DNA of 34,493 nt from Desulfurivibrio sp. (GCA_003605035.1 QZKJ01000003.1:1-34493), one strand, 5' to 3'; counted from the stretch's first letter, positions 1 to 8,150 are shown. Numbers and translations: made by a program. The notes: generated by a model not told the origin, from the sequence alone.

Positions 1-192
1 GAGCGGCAAGGCGTCAATTGAAAGAGCACGCGGGACTGCTGCTCAGTTTCACCAAAGGACCTGGTCTACTCGACTTCGCAAAACAAACTGCGAAAAAAAA
101 TCTGTCCCCTCAGGTGGAAGGAAAAATTAAATCTGTCTCCCGGTCTTAAGTTAATGACATTGGTTTCTAAGTAGTAAAGGGGTCATGACAGC
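1..192. other. Left edge, possible 3' end of a + strand gene
   Basis: No complete gene is visible. One + strand frame is open from the window edge to a TAA at 147-149, and another to a TAA at 128-130. Neither tail is recognisable. Two near-identical stretches, AAATCTGTCCCC (about 98-110) and AAATCTGTCTCC (about 129-140), form a direct repeat. A + strand terminator follows at 193-229, which suggests that a + strand transcript enters from the left. Sequences like AAATCTGTCCCC are often seen near REP-associated transposases, but none is visible here, so this is only a hint. Confidence 0.3.
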
Positions 193-229
193 CCGGAGTT
201 CCGTCGTTGACGGGGCTCCGGTTTTTTTT
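193..229 (+). terminator. Rho-independent terminator
   Basis: CCGGAG (193-198) pairs with CTCCGG (216-221). An inner stem CCGTC/GACGG reinforces the hairpin, and eight T follow at 222-229. The T-run lies on the + strand side only, so it should end a + strand transcript coming from left of the window. It also lies against the 3' end of the minus-strand radical SAM gene. Confidence 0.85.
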
Positions 230-1523
230 AGCGCAAAGCCGGATTGAAATAACCGAAGCGCAGCTCAGGGAAGCGAACTTTGAGGCTCTCCAGCCAGTTG
301 CGCATGCCCAGCGGCTTTTCCCTGGCCGGATGCTCTACCACCTCGAAATACCAGTCCGGGTCCATGTTGAGATTGCGCAGCTGGATGAGATCCGGCCGGT
401 AGAGATCGACCAGGTCGCAGAGGGCGGCAAACTCATCCGGATCATCGGTGAAGCCCGGCAGGATGAAATAGTTGAGGGAGACGAAACGGCCGGCCTTTTT
501 CATGGCCAGGATCGATTCCAGCACATTCTTGAAATCAAAGCCCTGGGGCCGGTAGTAGAGGGTGTGGCAGCCCTTCCTGGCGCTGTTCATGCTCACCCGG
601 ATGGAGTCGAGCCCGGCCTCGGCCAGCCGGGCCACCGCCTCCGGCAGGCTGGAGTTGCTGTTGAGATTGATGGTGCCTTTAGCGGTTTGTTTGCGGATGA
701 GGCGGATGGCCTTGTCAAGGGTGTCGGCCTGCAGCAGCGGCTCCCCCTCGCAGCCCTGGCCGAAACTGACCACCGGACGCGGGGCCGAGTTCAGATGGGC
801 GACGGCTATTTCGGCAATCTCCGCCGGGCTGGGGACAAACCTGATCCGTTCCTGGGTGGAGGGGCAGCAGCCGGAGGGCTGCAGGGAGATGCAGCCCGCG
901 CAGCGGGCGTTGCAGGCCGGCGAGGTGGGCAGCGGCGCCTCATAGCGGCCGAGAAAATAGTTCTTGGCAGCCGGGCAACTGTAGGTCAGGCTGCATTTGC
1001 CCAGATGCTGAATGAGTCTGTTCTTCGGGAAGGCCTTCAGTCTTTTTTCCGTCATGGTCCGGATGCGGCCCGGATCAAAGCCGGCGCTGTCCTGGCGGAT
1101 GTCGGGATCGCTGCGGAAGCCGCACACCCAGAAGCGGTCGTCAAGCCAGCCCACCGCGGTATAGGCAAAGAGCGGCAAAGGGTCAACATCAGGAGATCTC
1201 TTTTCAAAGGCCGCGGAAAAAATCGCCGTATGGGCCGGCGCCATGAAGGCCGCCACCGCCTGGATGCCGCTGCGGGCATCATAGGGATTGGCGTCGAGCA
1301 GCACGGGATCGCCGGAATCTTTTTCAATGCCGATGGGATTTCGCTGCGGCAGGACAAAAAGTTCACTCCCCTCGGGCAGGGGGATGAGATCGGTCAGTTC
1401 TGGTCGCAAAAACCAGGAGCCGCTGCGCCCCGCCATCTCAAGCTCCGGAAAATCCTGAATTTCGCCCCGGTCATTGGCAAATACCAGGCACGGCATGCGA
1501 AGGGGGTGCTGCGGGCTCACCAT
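228..1523 (-). CDS. Radical SAM protein of unknown specificity
   Basis: This is a 431-residue protein. Residues 204-211 hold the radical SAM signature C-x3-C-x2-C (C204, C208, C211), which binds the 4Fe-4S cluster that cleaves S-adenosylmethionine. The signature lies unusually far in: about 200 residues precede it, and these include C177 and C183. A Cys pair (C219, C220) follows it. Downstream segments such as 'SFGQGCEGEPLL' and 'NLNSNSSLP' match the GGEP-like and sugar-binding strands of the radical SAM barrel. The substrate is unknown. The gene lies 11 bp after the small protein gene at 1535-1966, so the two are probably cotranscribed. The ATG at 1523 has no clear Shine-Dalgarno sequence, which fits translation following from the upstream gene. 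I am confident of the superfamily, not of the reaction. Confidence 0.85.
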   Translation of the reverse strand: MVSPQHPLRMPCLVFANDRGEIQDFPELEMAGRSGSWFLRPELTDLIPLPEGSELFVLPQRNPIGIEKDSGDPVLLDANPYDARSGIQAVAAFMAPAHTAIFSAAFEKRSPDVDPLPLFAYTAVGWLDDRFWVCGFRSDPDIRQDSAGFDPGRIRTMTEKRLKAFPKNRLIQHLGKCSLTYSCPAAKNYFLGRYEAPLPTSPACNARCAGCISLQPSGCCPSTQERIRFVPSPAEIAEIAVAHLNSAPRPVVSFGQGCEGEPLLQADTLDKAIRLIRKQTAKGTINLNSNSSLPEAVARLAEAGLDSIRVSMNSARKGCHTLYYRPQGFDFKNVLESILAMKKAGRFVSLNYFILPGFTDDPDEFAALCDLVDLYRPDLIQLRNLNMDPDWYFEVVEHPAREKPLGMRNWLESLKVRFPELRFGYFNPALR

Positions 1524-1534
1524 GGGGCAACGTA

Positions 1535-1966
1535 TTACACGTCAGAGGGGCGAATCTTGTCCAGTATCGAATCAACCGCCTTGTAGACATCAATGTCATC
1601 GCCGAATACATCCTCGATCTTGGGATTATTCACCAGATCCTCGATGATGTACTGGGTGAAATAAAGACTGATGAAGTTCGGATTGACGGCGAGTTGTCTG
1701 AGCGGGGCAATTTTGTACTGGAGATCAAAATCATCAATCTCGGTCAGGTTGCGCAGCAGATTGGCGAAGATCTCCCGGATGGCGCTTTCCGACGATGTCT
1801 CGATGATATGCTGATCCAGCAGGCGCTGCACCAGTTTGAGCGCCAGCTCATCGGCAAATTTGTATGCCGCGGAGAGCATGATTTTGCGCTCCTGCTCTCT
1901 TTTCCGGTCAATGGCTCTGACAGCCTTGTCACCGGACCCGTAAGGGTTGTTTGCGTGATGTCCCAT
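1535..1966 (-). CDS. Conserved-looking small helical protein, unknown function
   Basis: This is a 143-residue soluble protein with no motif I recognise. It is rich in Leu, Ile, Asp and Arg and is predicted to be mostly helical. An early charged helix (around 'IDRKREQERKIML') is followed by a segment with several NxxF/DDFD-like patches. I chose the ATG at 1966 because AGGAGA lies 6 bases upstream; an in-frame start 30 bases further out has no such site. It ends 11 bp before the radical SAM gene, so it is likely the first gene of a two-gene operon and might be a partner or substrate of that enzyme. That link is inferred from position only. Confidence 0.7.
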   Translation of the reverse strand: MGHHANNPYGSGDKAVRAIDRKREQERKIMLSAAYKFADELALKLVQRLLDQHIIETSSESAIREIFANLLRNLTEIDDFDLQYKIAPLRQLAVNPNFISLYFTQYIIEDLVNNPKIEDVFGDDIDVYKAVDSILDKIRPSDV

Positions 1967-2023
1967 GTTGTCTCTCCTGTTAATATTGATGTGCAACTTT
2001 ATTTAACCGGTGATGACTGAAAG

Positions 2024-2105
2024 GGCTATAAAATTCTTTTTGAAACGGCCGAAAAATTCGGCTATAAAATCTGATTGACCGTGAATGGAAAAGTAATGAT
2101 CATTA
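2024..2105. promoter_or_regulatory. Divergent regulatory region with repeats and palindromes
   Basis: Between the divergent genes starting at 1966 (minus) and 2128 (plus), GGCTATAAAAT occurs twice as a direct repeat (2024-2034 and 2060-2070, 36 bp apart). A perfect hairpin sequence GCCGAA-AAA-TTCGGC (2048-2062) lies between and overlaps the second copy. A 12-bp perfect palindrome TAATGATCATTA (2094-2105) lies just before the ribosome binding site of the sulfite reductase gene. It looks like half of a Fur-type box, but I cannot assign a regulator. Confidence 0.5.
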
Positions 2106-2127
2106 AAAGCAAGTATAGGAAAACATC

Positions 2128-2730
2128 ATGAATATTACCATCATGCTGCCGGCGGGCCGTCTGCCCCTGGATGTCATGCGCAAGGCATATGAACTGGCGG
2201 GAAGGTACAGGCTCGGCGTCTATCTGTCCACGGCCCAGAATCTCAGATTGATCAATGTCGCCGAACAGGACGCGGAGGTGATCAAGGCGGAGCTTGCGCC
2301 CCTGGGAGTGCAGTTCAAGGGGCCGGGGAAATTCCCGCTGCCGCGGGTCTGTGTGGGCGCGCCCCACTGCAATCTGGGGATTATTGATACGGAAAAGCTG
2401 TCAGCGGCGATCCTGGCCCGCTTCAAGGATAAGGCCGTTACCAAGCCGAAGCTGAAGATCGCCGTGTCCGCCTGCCCCCTGGCCTGTTCCGGGGTGCTGA
2501 CCACGGATATCGGGGTGCTGGCCACCAGGGCGGGCTTTGATATCTATGCGGGCGGCAAGGGCGGGCCGTACCCCAGGCCAGGCCGCCGCATTGTGCGCAA
2601 GGCGAGTGAGGCGCAGGTGCTGGAGGTGATTGACCGGCTGATCAGCTTCCATGATGCCCACACCAGCCAGAAGCAGCGGATGTACAAGCTGCTGGATCAC
2701 CCGGAGTTCCCTTATCCCGAGGCGGTGTAA
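2128..2730 (+). CDS. Small siroheme/4Fe-4S sulfite (or nitrite) reductase-like protein
   Basis: This is a 200-residue protein carrying the complete siroheme-4Fe-4S coupling motif of sulfite and nitrite reductases: C75-x5-C81 followed by C116-x3-C120. N-terminal residues 1-60 resemble the ferredoxin-like half-domain of these enzymes ('STAQNLRL' at 34-41). Known sulfite reductases of this size are the low-molecular-weight assimilatory-type enzymes first described in Desulfovibrio vulgaris and Desulfuromonas. They reduce sulfite to sulfide with six electrons using one siroheme. No extra ferredoxin domain is present, unlike Dsr subunits. It stands alone as a + strand gene; the redox membrane protein at 2927-3619 converges on it. 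Nitrite as substrate cannot be excluded. The start ATG has AGG 8 bases upstream. Confidence 0.85.
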   Translation: MNITIMLPAGRLPLDVMRKAYELAGRYRLGVYLSTAQNLRLINVAEQDAEVIKAELAPLGVQFKGPGKFPLPRVCVGAPHCNLGIIDTEKLSAAILARFKDKAVTKPKLKIAVSACPLACSGVLTTDIGVLATRAGFDIYAGGKGGPYPRPGRRIVRKASEAQVLEVIDRLISFHDAHTSQKQRMYKLLDHPEFPYPEAV

Positions 2731-2762
2731 GTTGGGAACTCCTGATGTCGTGACGTGGTACT

Positions 2763-2798
2763 TAAAGTGCCTAAAGTGCCTAAAGTACTTAAAGTTAT
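2763..2798. repeat. 9-bp degenerate tandem repeat (TAAAGTNNN)4
   Basis: Four consecutive 9-bp units start with TAAAGT and end in GCC, GCC, ACT and TAT. The flanks extend the pattern as inverted copies (GGTACTTT near 2799-2808 and AGGCACTTTT near 2833-2842), so the transcript could fold into a long hairpin. The array lies between the converging genes that end at 2730 and 2927 and may serve as their terminator. No other function is evident. Confidence 0.75.
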
Positions 2799-2926
2799 GG
2801 TACTTTCTGATCAGATAAACTTTAAATACTTCAGGCACTTTTATTGATCGTGTATTTTGGTGCCAACGTTTAATCTGCCGAGCTCAGGTTGTCTGAAGCT
2901 GGGGAGGTTGCCTTACCCGGGGATGG

Positions 2927-3619
2927 TTATTTGAGACCCAGCGAGCCGAGCACGGAGCAGCCCTTGGCCTGGCCGGAGGTCTGAAACTCCAGGGCCTTGA
3001 CCGGACAGTTGACCACGCAGTTGCCGCAGCGCATGCAGTCGCCGCTGGTGACAAAGCCCTGGGCCTTGAACGAGCCGGGATTGGTCTCAATCGGACAGCT
3101 CTTCCGGCAGATGCCGCATCCCTTGCAGGACGGGGCCACCTGCAGCAGATAATTGCACGGCGCGATCACGCCCTGGAAGGTGGCCATCGGGCAGATGGCG
3201 CACCAGGAACGGGGCTGCCAGAAAAAACCGATGAAGATGGCCAGCCCGGTGGACAGGGTCCACATCATGACAAAGGCCGCGCCGATCTTGGCCGGATCGC
3301 CTTCCGCGCTAATGAGGCGCATGGCCAGGATGCCCATCATCAGGATAAAGAGCAGCCATCTGAACCATTTCGCCTTGAACACGGGCAGCATGTTCCTTTT
3401 GCGGCTGACCAGGGCCAGCACCCTTTCATGAAAGGCCCCCATGGCGCAGATCCAGCCGCAGTAAAAGCGGCCGCGGAACAGGGTGAGAATGAACATGAGC
3501 AGCATCATGGCCAGCGCCACATAGCCGAGATAGGGCCAGAAATAGCCGCCGACGATGACCAGGGGAACCAGGGGCGCCATAATCCATTGGGTGATTCTGC
3601 GGGATCGTTTTTCTTTCAT
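2927..3619 (-). CDS. NapH/polyferredoxin-like 4Fe-4S membrane protein
   Basis: This is a 230-residue membrane electron-transfer protein. About four hydrophobic segments are visible (roughly 14-30, 31-50, 86-104 and 113-134). The first conserved loop has CGWIC at 54-58 and the second has C140-x2-C143, as in the NapH/NosR/RdxA-type quinol-linked ferredoxins. Two C-terminal 4Fe-4S motifs follow: C-x2-C-x2-C-x3-C at 165-175 and again at 195-205. The first loop reads CGWICAMG where CGWxCP is usual, so the Pro is replaced. Such proteins pass electrons between quinol and soluble or periplasmic partners. The converging small sulfite reductase could use such electrons, but the genes are on opposite strands and no direct link is shown. 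Confidence 0.85.
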   Translation of the reverse strand: MKEKRSRRITQWIMAPLVPLVIVGGYFWPYLGYVALAMMLLMFILTLFRGRFYCGWICAMGAFHERVLALVSRKRNMLPVFKAKWFRWLLFILMMGILAMRLISAEGDPAKIGAAFVMMWTLSTGLAIFIGFFWQPRSWCAICPMATFQGVIAPCNYLLQVAPSCKGCGICRKSCPIETNPGSFKAQGFVTSGDCMRCGNCVVNCPVKALEFQTSGQAKGCSVLGSLGLK

Positions 3620-3708
3620 GTCATTCTCTTGTGATGGGTTTTTCTGAATGTTTAAGTTTTATATAATTTAATTAATTTCTTAAATATTGCAAGAAAAAAA
3701 AGTGCCCA

Positions 3709-3804
3709 CGTTTAAACGTTCCAACGTTTCAACGCGAAAGCGTTCCAACAATGGAGCGCTTGAACGCTTGCTCGCTTAAACGCTGGAACGCTGGAACGTT
3801 CCAG
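3709..3804. repeat. 8-bp degenerate tandem repeat, about 12 units (CGYTNNAA)
   Basis: From 3709 the sequence divides into consecutive octamers: CGTTTAAA, CGTTCCAA, CGTTTCAA, CGCGAAAG, CGTTCCAA, CAATGGAG, CGCTTGAA, CGCTTGCT, CGCTTAAA, CGCTGGAA, CGCTGGAA, CGTTCCAG. Most units keep CG at positions 1-2 and AA at 7-8, while the middle varies. Left and right halves are partly inverted copies, so the array can fold. It ends 1 bp before the prfC stop codon (complement of 3806-3808), in the prfC 3' flank. Confidence 0.8.
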
Positions 3805-3805
3805 C

Positions 3806-5392
3806 TCAGCTGTATTCTCTGGTCTTGTGGAAAACGATATCCGGGAACAGCTCCATGGTGCGGGACAGATTCCATTCGCTGGCCGCCAGGAAGGAGAGAT
3901 GACCTTCGCTGTCCATGGCCAGGCTGGACTGTTTCTTCCGCATGAAATCATCGAGCTTCCTGCGGTCGTCGCAGCTTATCCAGCGGGCGGTGGCGTAGTT
4001 CACCCCCTCGTAGACCGCATCTACCCCGTATTCCGCCTTGAGGCGGGCCATGGTCACGTCAAACTGCAGCACCCCGACCGCCCCCAGGATATAATCGCTG
4101 CCCATCAGCGGCCGGAAGAGCTGCACCGCGCCCTCCTCGGCCAACTGGAGCAGCCCCTTGCTCAGCTGTTTCATCTTCAGCGGGTTCCTGAGCAGCACCC
4201 GGCGGAAATGTTCGGGCGCGAAATTGGGGATGCCGGTGAACTTGAGCGGTTCCTTATCGGTGAAGGTGTCGCCGATCTTGATGGTGCCGTGGTTGTGGAT
4301 GCCGATGATGTCGCCCGGGTAGGCCTCCTCCACGTTGCTGCGGTCCTGGGCCATGAAGATGGTGGCATTGGCCAGGGAGACCTCCTTGCCGATGCGGTGG
4401 TGGCGGACCTTCATGCCCCTGGTGAATTTGCCCGAGCAGATGCGGAAGAAGGCGATGCGGTCCCGGTGGGCCGGGTTCATGTTGGCCTGGATCTTAAAGG
4501 TAAAGCCGGAGAAGGTTTCCTCGTCCGGCGCCACGTCGCGGCTGATGGTGTGACGCGGTCCGGGCGCCGGGGCCAGCTCGACAAAGGCATCCAGCAGTTC
4601 CTTGACGCCGAAGTTGTTGATGGCGCTGCCGAAAAATACCGGGCTCTGGCTCGCCTTCAGGTATTCCTCGTGCTCGAAGGGGTTGGCCGCGCCCTCCAGC
4701 AGTTCGATGTCCTCGCGCAGCTTGTCGGCCTGGCGGCCCAGCAGCTGGTCGAGCAGGGGATCATTGATGCCCTTGATGACCACGGTGTCCTGGGGCCGGG
4801 TTCCCTGGCTGGGGGTGAAGAGCTGCAGCTCGCCCCGGTACATGTTGTAGACCCCCTTGAAGGTCTTACCCATGCCGATGGGCCAGGACAGCGGAGCACA
4901 CTCGATCTGCAGCTTGTCCTCGATCTCGGCCATGATGTCCAGCGGGTCCTTGCCTTCCCGGTCAAGCTTGTTGATGAAGGTGATGACCGGCGTATTGCGC
5001 ATGCGGCAGACCTCCATCAGCTTTTCGGTCTGGGCCTCCACGCCCTTGGCATTGTCAATGACCATGAGCGCGCTGTCCACCGCGGTCAGCACCCGGTAGG
5101 TGTCCTCGGAAAAATCCTGATGGCCGGGGGTGTCCAGCAGATTGATCTCGTAGTCCCGGTAATTGAATTTCATCACCGACGAGGTGACGGAAATGCCGCG
5201 TTCCTGCTCAATGGCCATCCAGTCGCTCACCGCGTGGTTGGCGGTCTTGCGGGATTTTACCGCGCCGGCCATCTGGATGGCGCCGCCGAACAGCAGGAGC
5301 TTTTCGGTCAGCGTGGTCTTGCCGGCATCAGGATGGCTGATGATGCCGAAGGTGCGGCGGCGTTCGATCTCTTTCTGGAGTTTACTGCTCAA
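3806..5392 (-). CDS. prfC: Peptide chain release factor 3
   Basis: This is a 528-residue translational GTPase of full family length. It removes RF1/RF2 from the ribosome after peptide release. G1 (P-loop) SHPDAGKTT is at residues 19-27, G3 DTPGH at 87-91 and G4 NKLD at 141-144. The switch I region '[17 protein letters not shown]' is typical of RF3. The C-terminal part ('[20 protein letters not shown]', '[10 protein letters not shown]') is the RF3-specific domain III. An intrinsic terminator at 5426-5453 separates it from the upstream lipoprotein gene, so it should have its own promoter near 5400. Its 3' end abuts the octamer array. Confidence 0.97.
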   Translation of the reverse strand: MSSKLQKEIERRRTFGIISHPDAGKTTLTEKLLLFGGAIQMAGAVKSRKTANHAVSDWMAIEQERGISVTSSVMKFNYRDYEINLLDTPGHQDFSEDTYRVLTAVDSALMVIDNAKGVEAQTEKLMEVCRMRNTPVITFINKLDREGKDPLDIMAEIEDKLQIECAPLSWPIGMGKTFKGVYNMYRGELQLFTPSQGTRPQDTVVIKGINDPLLDQLLGRQADKLREDIELLEGAANPFEHEEYLKASQSPVFFGSAINNFGVKELLDAFVELAPAPGPRHTISRDVAPDEETFSGFTFKIQANMNPAHRDRIAFFRICSGKFTRGMKVRHHRIGKEVSLANATIFMAQDRSNVEEAYPGDIIGIHNHGTIKIGDTFTDKEPLKFTGIPNFAPEHFRRVLLRNPLKMKQLSKGLLQLAEEGAVQLFRPLMGSDYILGAVGVLQFDVTMARLKAEYGVDAVYEGVNYATARWISCDDRRKLDDFMRKKQSSLAMDSEGHLSFLAASEWNLSRTMELFPDIVFHKTREYS

Positions 5393-5425
5393 CTTTTCAC
5401 TACCCTTATTGATGATGGATCCGAC

Positions 5426-5453
5426 AAAAAAAACGGGCCGGTTGCCCCGGCCC
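5426..5453 (-). terminator. Rho-independent terminator (minus strand)
   Basis: GGGCCGG (5435-5441) and CCGGCCC (5447-5453) form a 7-bp stem with a 5-base loop. The eight A at 5426-5433 become a T-run on the minus strand. It ends the lipoprotein transcript just upstream of prfC. Confidence 0.85.
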
Positions 5454-5531
5454 TGGTGAACTGCAAATATATAATAGATTAGTTACGCTTTGTCCAGCTT
5501 TTGCGACAGCCAAACAGGATTTTTCCCTGGA

Positions 5532-6059
5532 TCAGGGCAGCAGAATGCTTGACTCCTGCAGAGTGCCGCCGGCAGCGGCGCTGATGCTCTGGAGAAGGGC
5601 CGGCTCCACCGGCTCCCCGTTTCTTTGATCGGCATCCTCCCGTGCCACCGTTTTTTGCATGGTGAGGGTTTTGTCATCCACCGTGGCAATATAGATTGTT
5701 TTGTAGAAATAGAGGTTTTCACCGATGGTGACGGTGGGCTGGGTGTATTCCTTTTTCGGTTCGATCTGCGCCCTGGTGACCAGGGTGACCAGATGGCCAT
5801 CGGGATGGGTGGCATGCTCTTCATGACCCTCATGCATATCGCACTTGCAGGGGACAACAGCCATCTGCGCCCCCACCACCTGCCTTTCCGTGCCCCATTC
5901 ATCCAGGATGCGTATCTTATTCTGCTGATAGACCTTCGCCGCCGCGGCCAGGGCCTTTTCCTCGCCGGCCGACAGCGGCTTGTCCGACCATTGGGGGGCG
6001 GTTGAGGGACTGCAGCCGGCCAGCAAAACAAGAACAACCAGTACAATGAAGTGTCGCAT
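5532..6059 (-). CDS. Lipoprotein with a His/Cys-rich, possibly metal-binding segment
   Basis: This 175-residue lipoprotein has a short basic start, a hydrophobic stretch and a lipobox LLAGC, with C16 as the lipidated residue. I chose the ATG at 6059 because GGAG lies 8 bases upstream; a TTG two codons earlier is too close to that site. Residues 71-89 form a regular metal-ligand pattern: C71-x-C73-x2-H76-x2-H79-x2-H82-x2-H85-x3-H89. I do not recognise the family. The pattern suggests binding of a transition metal such as copper, zinc or nickel at the membrane surface, which is inference from the ligands alone. It is a monocistronic unit ended by the terminator at 5426-5453. Confidence 0.8.
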   Translation of the reverse strand: MRHFIVLVVLVLLAGCSPSTAPQWSDKPLSAGEEKALAAAAKVYQQNKIRILDEWGTERQVVGAQMAVVPCKCDMHEGHEEHATHPDGHLVTLVTRAQIEPKKEYTQPTVTIGENLYFYKTIYIATVDDKTLTMQKTVAREDADQRNGEPVEPALLQSISAAAGGTLQESSILLP

Positions 6060-6402
6060 GGGCAAATCTCCTTTATTTTTTTGCTGCTTGTGTTTCTCAG
6101 GTAACTAAGCGCTTCCCGCCAGGAAAAAGGCATGTCCGGACACGTGGTGGCGCCTGCACTTGCATCCATCAGCCTGTCGTTTATTCGTCGTAATTTATCA
6201 CATGCATGGATCATATCCGAATAATGGCGGAAGGTAAAGTGAGATCTGCTCTCCCTTTTGCCTGGCAGCCGGAAAAACATCATTGCTATTTCCCGCGGCA
6301 TTCTGTACAAAATGCACGTTGGTGCCTGACCGGGCGATACGCCTGATCAGGGCATGGGGATAATGGAGAAAACACAGGATATCTTAAGAAGGGAGAAAGC
6401 GC
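6060..6402. other. Intergenic region between divergent lipoprotein and ppnP genes
   Basis: This 343-bp stretch separates the divergent genes at 5532-6059 and 6403-6717 and must hold both promoters. I see no convincing gene. An imperfect repeat GCCTGACC...GCCTGATC near 6325-6355 could form a weak hairpin. The ppnP ribosome binding site GGGAG lies 7 bases before its ATG. Confidence 0.4.
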
Positions 6403-6717
6403 ATGTCAGAATTCAACAATGTTACCATAGTCAAGAAGGCGAATGTTTATTTTGGCGGCAACGTCACCAGCCGTACCGTCGTGTTCCCGGACGGCTCCAG
6501 GAAAACCCTGGGGGTCATGCTGCCCGGCGAATACGAGTTCAACACCGCCGACCGGGAGATCATGGAGATTCTCGCCGGCGAGCTTGAGGTGCTGCTGCCC
6601 GGCGTGGGTCGCTGGAAAAAGGTAAAGGGCGGCGAGTCCTTTGACGTGCCGGCCAATGCCGCCTTCAAGCTGAAGGTCACGGAGCTGACGGACTACTGCT
6701 GCTCCTTTATCAAATAA
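6403..6717 (+). CDS. ppnP: Pyrimidine/purine nucleoside phosphorylase (PpnP/YaiE family)
   Basis: This is a 104-residue single-domain cupin, slightly longer than the 94 residues of E. coli PpnP. The family splits nucleosides with phosphate into free base and ribose-1-phosphate in nucleoside salvage. Family features visible include '[12 protein letters not shown]' (residues 15-26), '[15 protein letters not shown]' (34-48), '[16 protein letters not shown]' (52-67) and '[16 protein letters not shown]' (76-91). The start follows GGGAG. It is probably monocistronic: a hairpin-forming repeat (6721-6805) lies immediately after the stop codon. Confidence 0.93.
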   Translation: MSEFNNVTIVKKANVYFGGNVTSRTVVFPDGSRKTLGVMLPGEYEFNTADREIMEILAGELEVLLPGVGRWKKVKGGESFDVPANAAFKLKVTELTDYCCSFIK

Positions 6718-6720
6718 TTT

Positions 6721-6805
6721 GTCAGGAGATAGGAGACTGGAGCCAGGAGTCAGAATAAAACGTAATAAAATCAATCATTCTGAATTCTGGCTCCTGTCTC
6801 CTGAC
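6721..6805. repeat. Heptamer-array inverted repeat with TAAAACG core, copy 1
   Basis: Five heptamers run from 6721: GTCAGGA, GATAGGA, GACTGGA, GCCAGGA, GTCAGAA. They are followed by an AT-rich core (AATAAAACGTAATAAAATCAA, 6754-6774) and then inverse heptamers TTCTGGC, TCCTGTC, TCCTGAC (6785-6805). The outer arms pair well (GTCAGGAGA.AGGAG with CTCCTGTCTCCTGAC). The core matches the copy at 9087-9107 at 18 of 21 positions by eye. It lies between ppnP and the aldo/keto reductase gene. Confidence 0.85.
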
Positions 6806-6837
6806 TTGTATTCCGGCCTCGGGAGAGGGGTGAAAAG

Positions 6838-7677
6838 ATGAAAACAGTTTCCTTTGGCAGGCAGCAGCGGCAGGTGACGGTGGTCGGGCTGGGCGGCGAA
6901 GGCGTGCTGCGCACCTACGGCAGGCAGAGCGAGGCCAGGTCGGTGATCCGCCAGGCGGTGGAGCAGGGCATCACCTACTTCGACTCGGCCCGGGTCTACT
7001 CGGACAGTGAGGTCTATTACGGATCGGTCTGGCAGGAGGACCCGGCGCTCAGACAGTCGATCTTCCAGACCAGCAAATCCGCCTCGCGTAGCAGGTCCGG
7101 GGCCATGGCCGACCTGGAAGACACCCTGAAGCGCCTGCAGACCAGTTATCTCGATCTCTGGCAGATCCATGATGTGCGCAGCGAGGATGATCTGCTGGCC
7201 ATCTCCCGGCCCGGCGGGGCACTGGAGGCCTTTGTCGAGGCGAAAAAAAGCGGCCTGGTCCGCAATATCGGCGTCACCGGTCATCATGATCCGTCCGTGC
7301 TGACCAGAGCGGTGCAGGAGTGGCCGGTGGATGCCGTGCTGCTGCCGGTCAACCCGGTGGAGGAGCTGCTGGGGGGATTTCTGACCCACACTCTGCCGGC
7401 GGCCCGTAAAAAGGGGATCGCCGTCATCGCCATGAAGATCCTGGGTGCCTCCCATTACGTGCTGCCCAGGTTCGGCATCACGGCGGAAACACTCATCCGC
7501 TACGCCCTTTCCTTTGAGGTCACCGTGGCCATTGTCGGCTGCGCCAGCCCGGCCGAGGTGCAGACCCTGGCGGCGGCCGGCGCCATGCCGCCCCTGACGG
7601 AGCTGGAGAGAGGCGAGCTGCTGCACATCTTCAAACCCTATGCCGCCAAACTGGCCTTTTACCGCGGGGTAATCTAA
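6838..7677 (+). CDS. Aldo/keto reductase
   Basis: This 279-residue NADPH-dependent oxidoreductase has the AKR (beta/alpha)8 fold. The catalytic tetrad can be placed as D49, Y54 ('FDSARVYSDSE'), K80 ('FQTSKSA') and H111 ('LWQIHDV'). The cofactor-binding strand 'AIVGCASPAEVQ' lies near the C-terminus. It belongs to the iron-sulfur-free short form: the Cys-rich C-terminal ferredoxin domain seen in many anaerobe AKRs is absent. The substrate cannot be read from the sequence. The start follows GAGAGGGG about 8 bases upstream. It converges with the cupin gene (30 bp between stops). Confidence 0.93.
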   Translation: MKTVSFGRQQRQVTVVGLGGEGVLRTYGRQSEARSVIRQAVEQGITYFDSARVYSDSEVYYGSVWQEDPALRQSIFQTSKSASRSRSGAMADLEDTLKRLQTSYLDLWQIHDVRSEDDLLAISRPGGALEAFVEAKKSGLVRNIGVTGHHDPSVLTRAVQEWPVDAVLLPVNPVEELLGGFLTHTLPAARKKGIAVIAMKILGASHYVLPRFGITAETLIRYALSFEVTVAIVGCASPAEVQTLAAAGAMPPLTELERGELLHIFKPYAAKLAFYRGVI

Positions 7678-7707
7678 CCGGGCCGGCCGCCTTCGCCAGC
7701 CCGGCGA

Positions 7708-8025
7708 TCAGATGGGCGGAGCAATGGTGACGAGAATCCGCATGTCGGTGATGGCGCGGGCGCCGTGGGGCTCGCTTATATCCGAAATGAGGATGTCGCC
7801 TGGTTTGGCCGGCATGGCCGCATCACCCTGGCCCAGAAAGGCGCCGGTGCCGGACAGCACCAGCATGGAGAGCTGGCCTTCGATCTGATGGGAGTGGACC
7901 GGGAAGGTCTGGCCCGCCTTGAGGTTGAAGTTGATGATTTTGAAATAGGCTGAATCGTGCACCAGAAATTTTTTGATGCCGCCTTCTGCAAAAATGTCGG
8001 TCTGGTCTAATTCGATTTTTTTCAT
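7708..8025 (-). CDS. Small cupin-domain protein
   Basis: This 105-residue single cupin domain is a beta-barrel that usually holds one metal. Cupin motif 1 is around 'KAGQTFPVHSHQIEGQLSMLVLSG', with His ligands in HSH and a Glu. Motif 2 is around 'AKPGDILISDISEPHGARAI', with one His. The ATG at 8025 is preceded by a perfect AGGAGG 7 bases away, so longer starts are unlikely. Function is unknown; small cupins of this type include sensors, isomerases and dioxygenases. It is divergent from the CheR-like gene, and a CRP/FNR-type palindrome lies between them at 8151-8166. Confidence 0.88.
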   Translation of the reverse strand: MKKIELDQTDIFAEGGIKKFLVHDSAYFKIINFNLKAGQTFPVHSHQIEGQLSMLVLSGTGAFLGQGDAAMPAKPGDILISDISEPHGARAITDMRILVTIAPPI

Positions 8026-8150
8026 TTTCCGCCTCCTGATGTGAGAATATGAGCATGTCATGCCGGGCAAGCGAAGCGTTAGTCGGCTCCATCTGCCTTT
8101 CCGTTTTCCTGTTTTCAGTCTCCAGTATAATTGATTGTCAGGGTAATGTC

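Noticed and set aside
207..1586. Long + strand open frame opposite the radical SAM gene
   Set aside because: It is the antisense of a gene with clear radical SAM motifs, and its composition (His/Gln/Gly-rich) is typical of a shadow frame in GC-rich DNA.
3827..5482. 551-codon + strand frame opposite prfC
   Set aside because: PrfC on the minus strand has all GTPase motifs; the + strand product has no motif and runs through a terminator.
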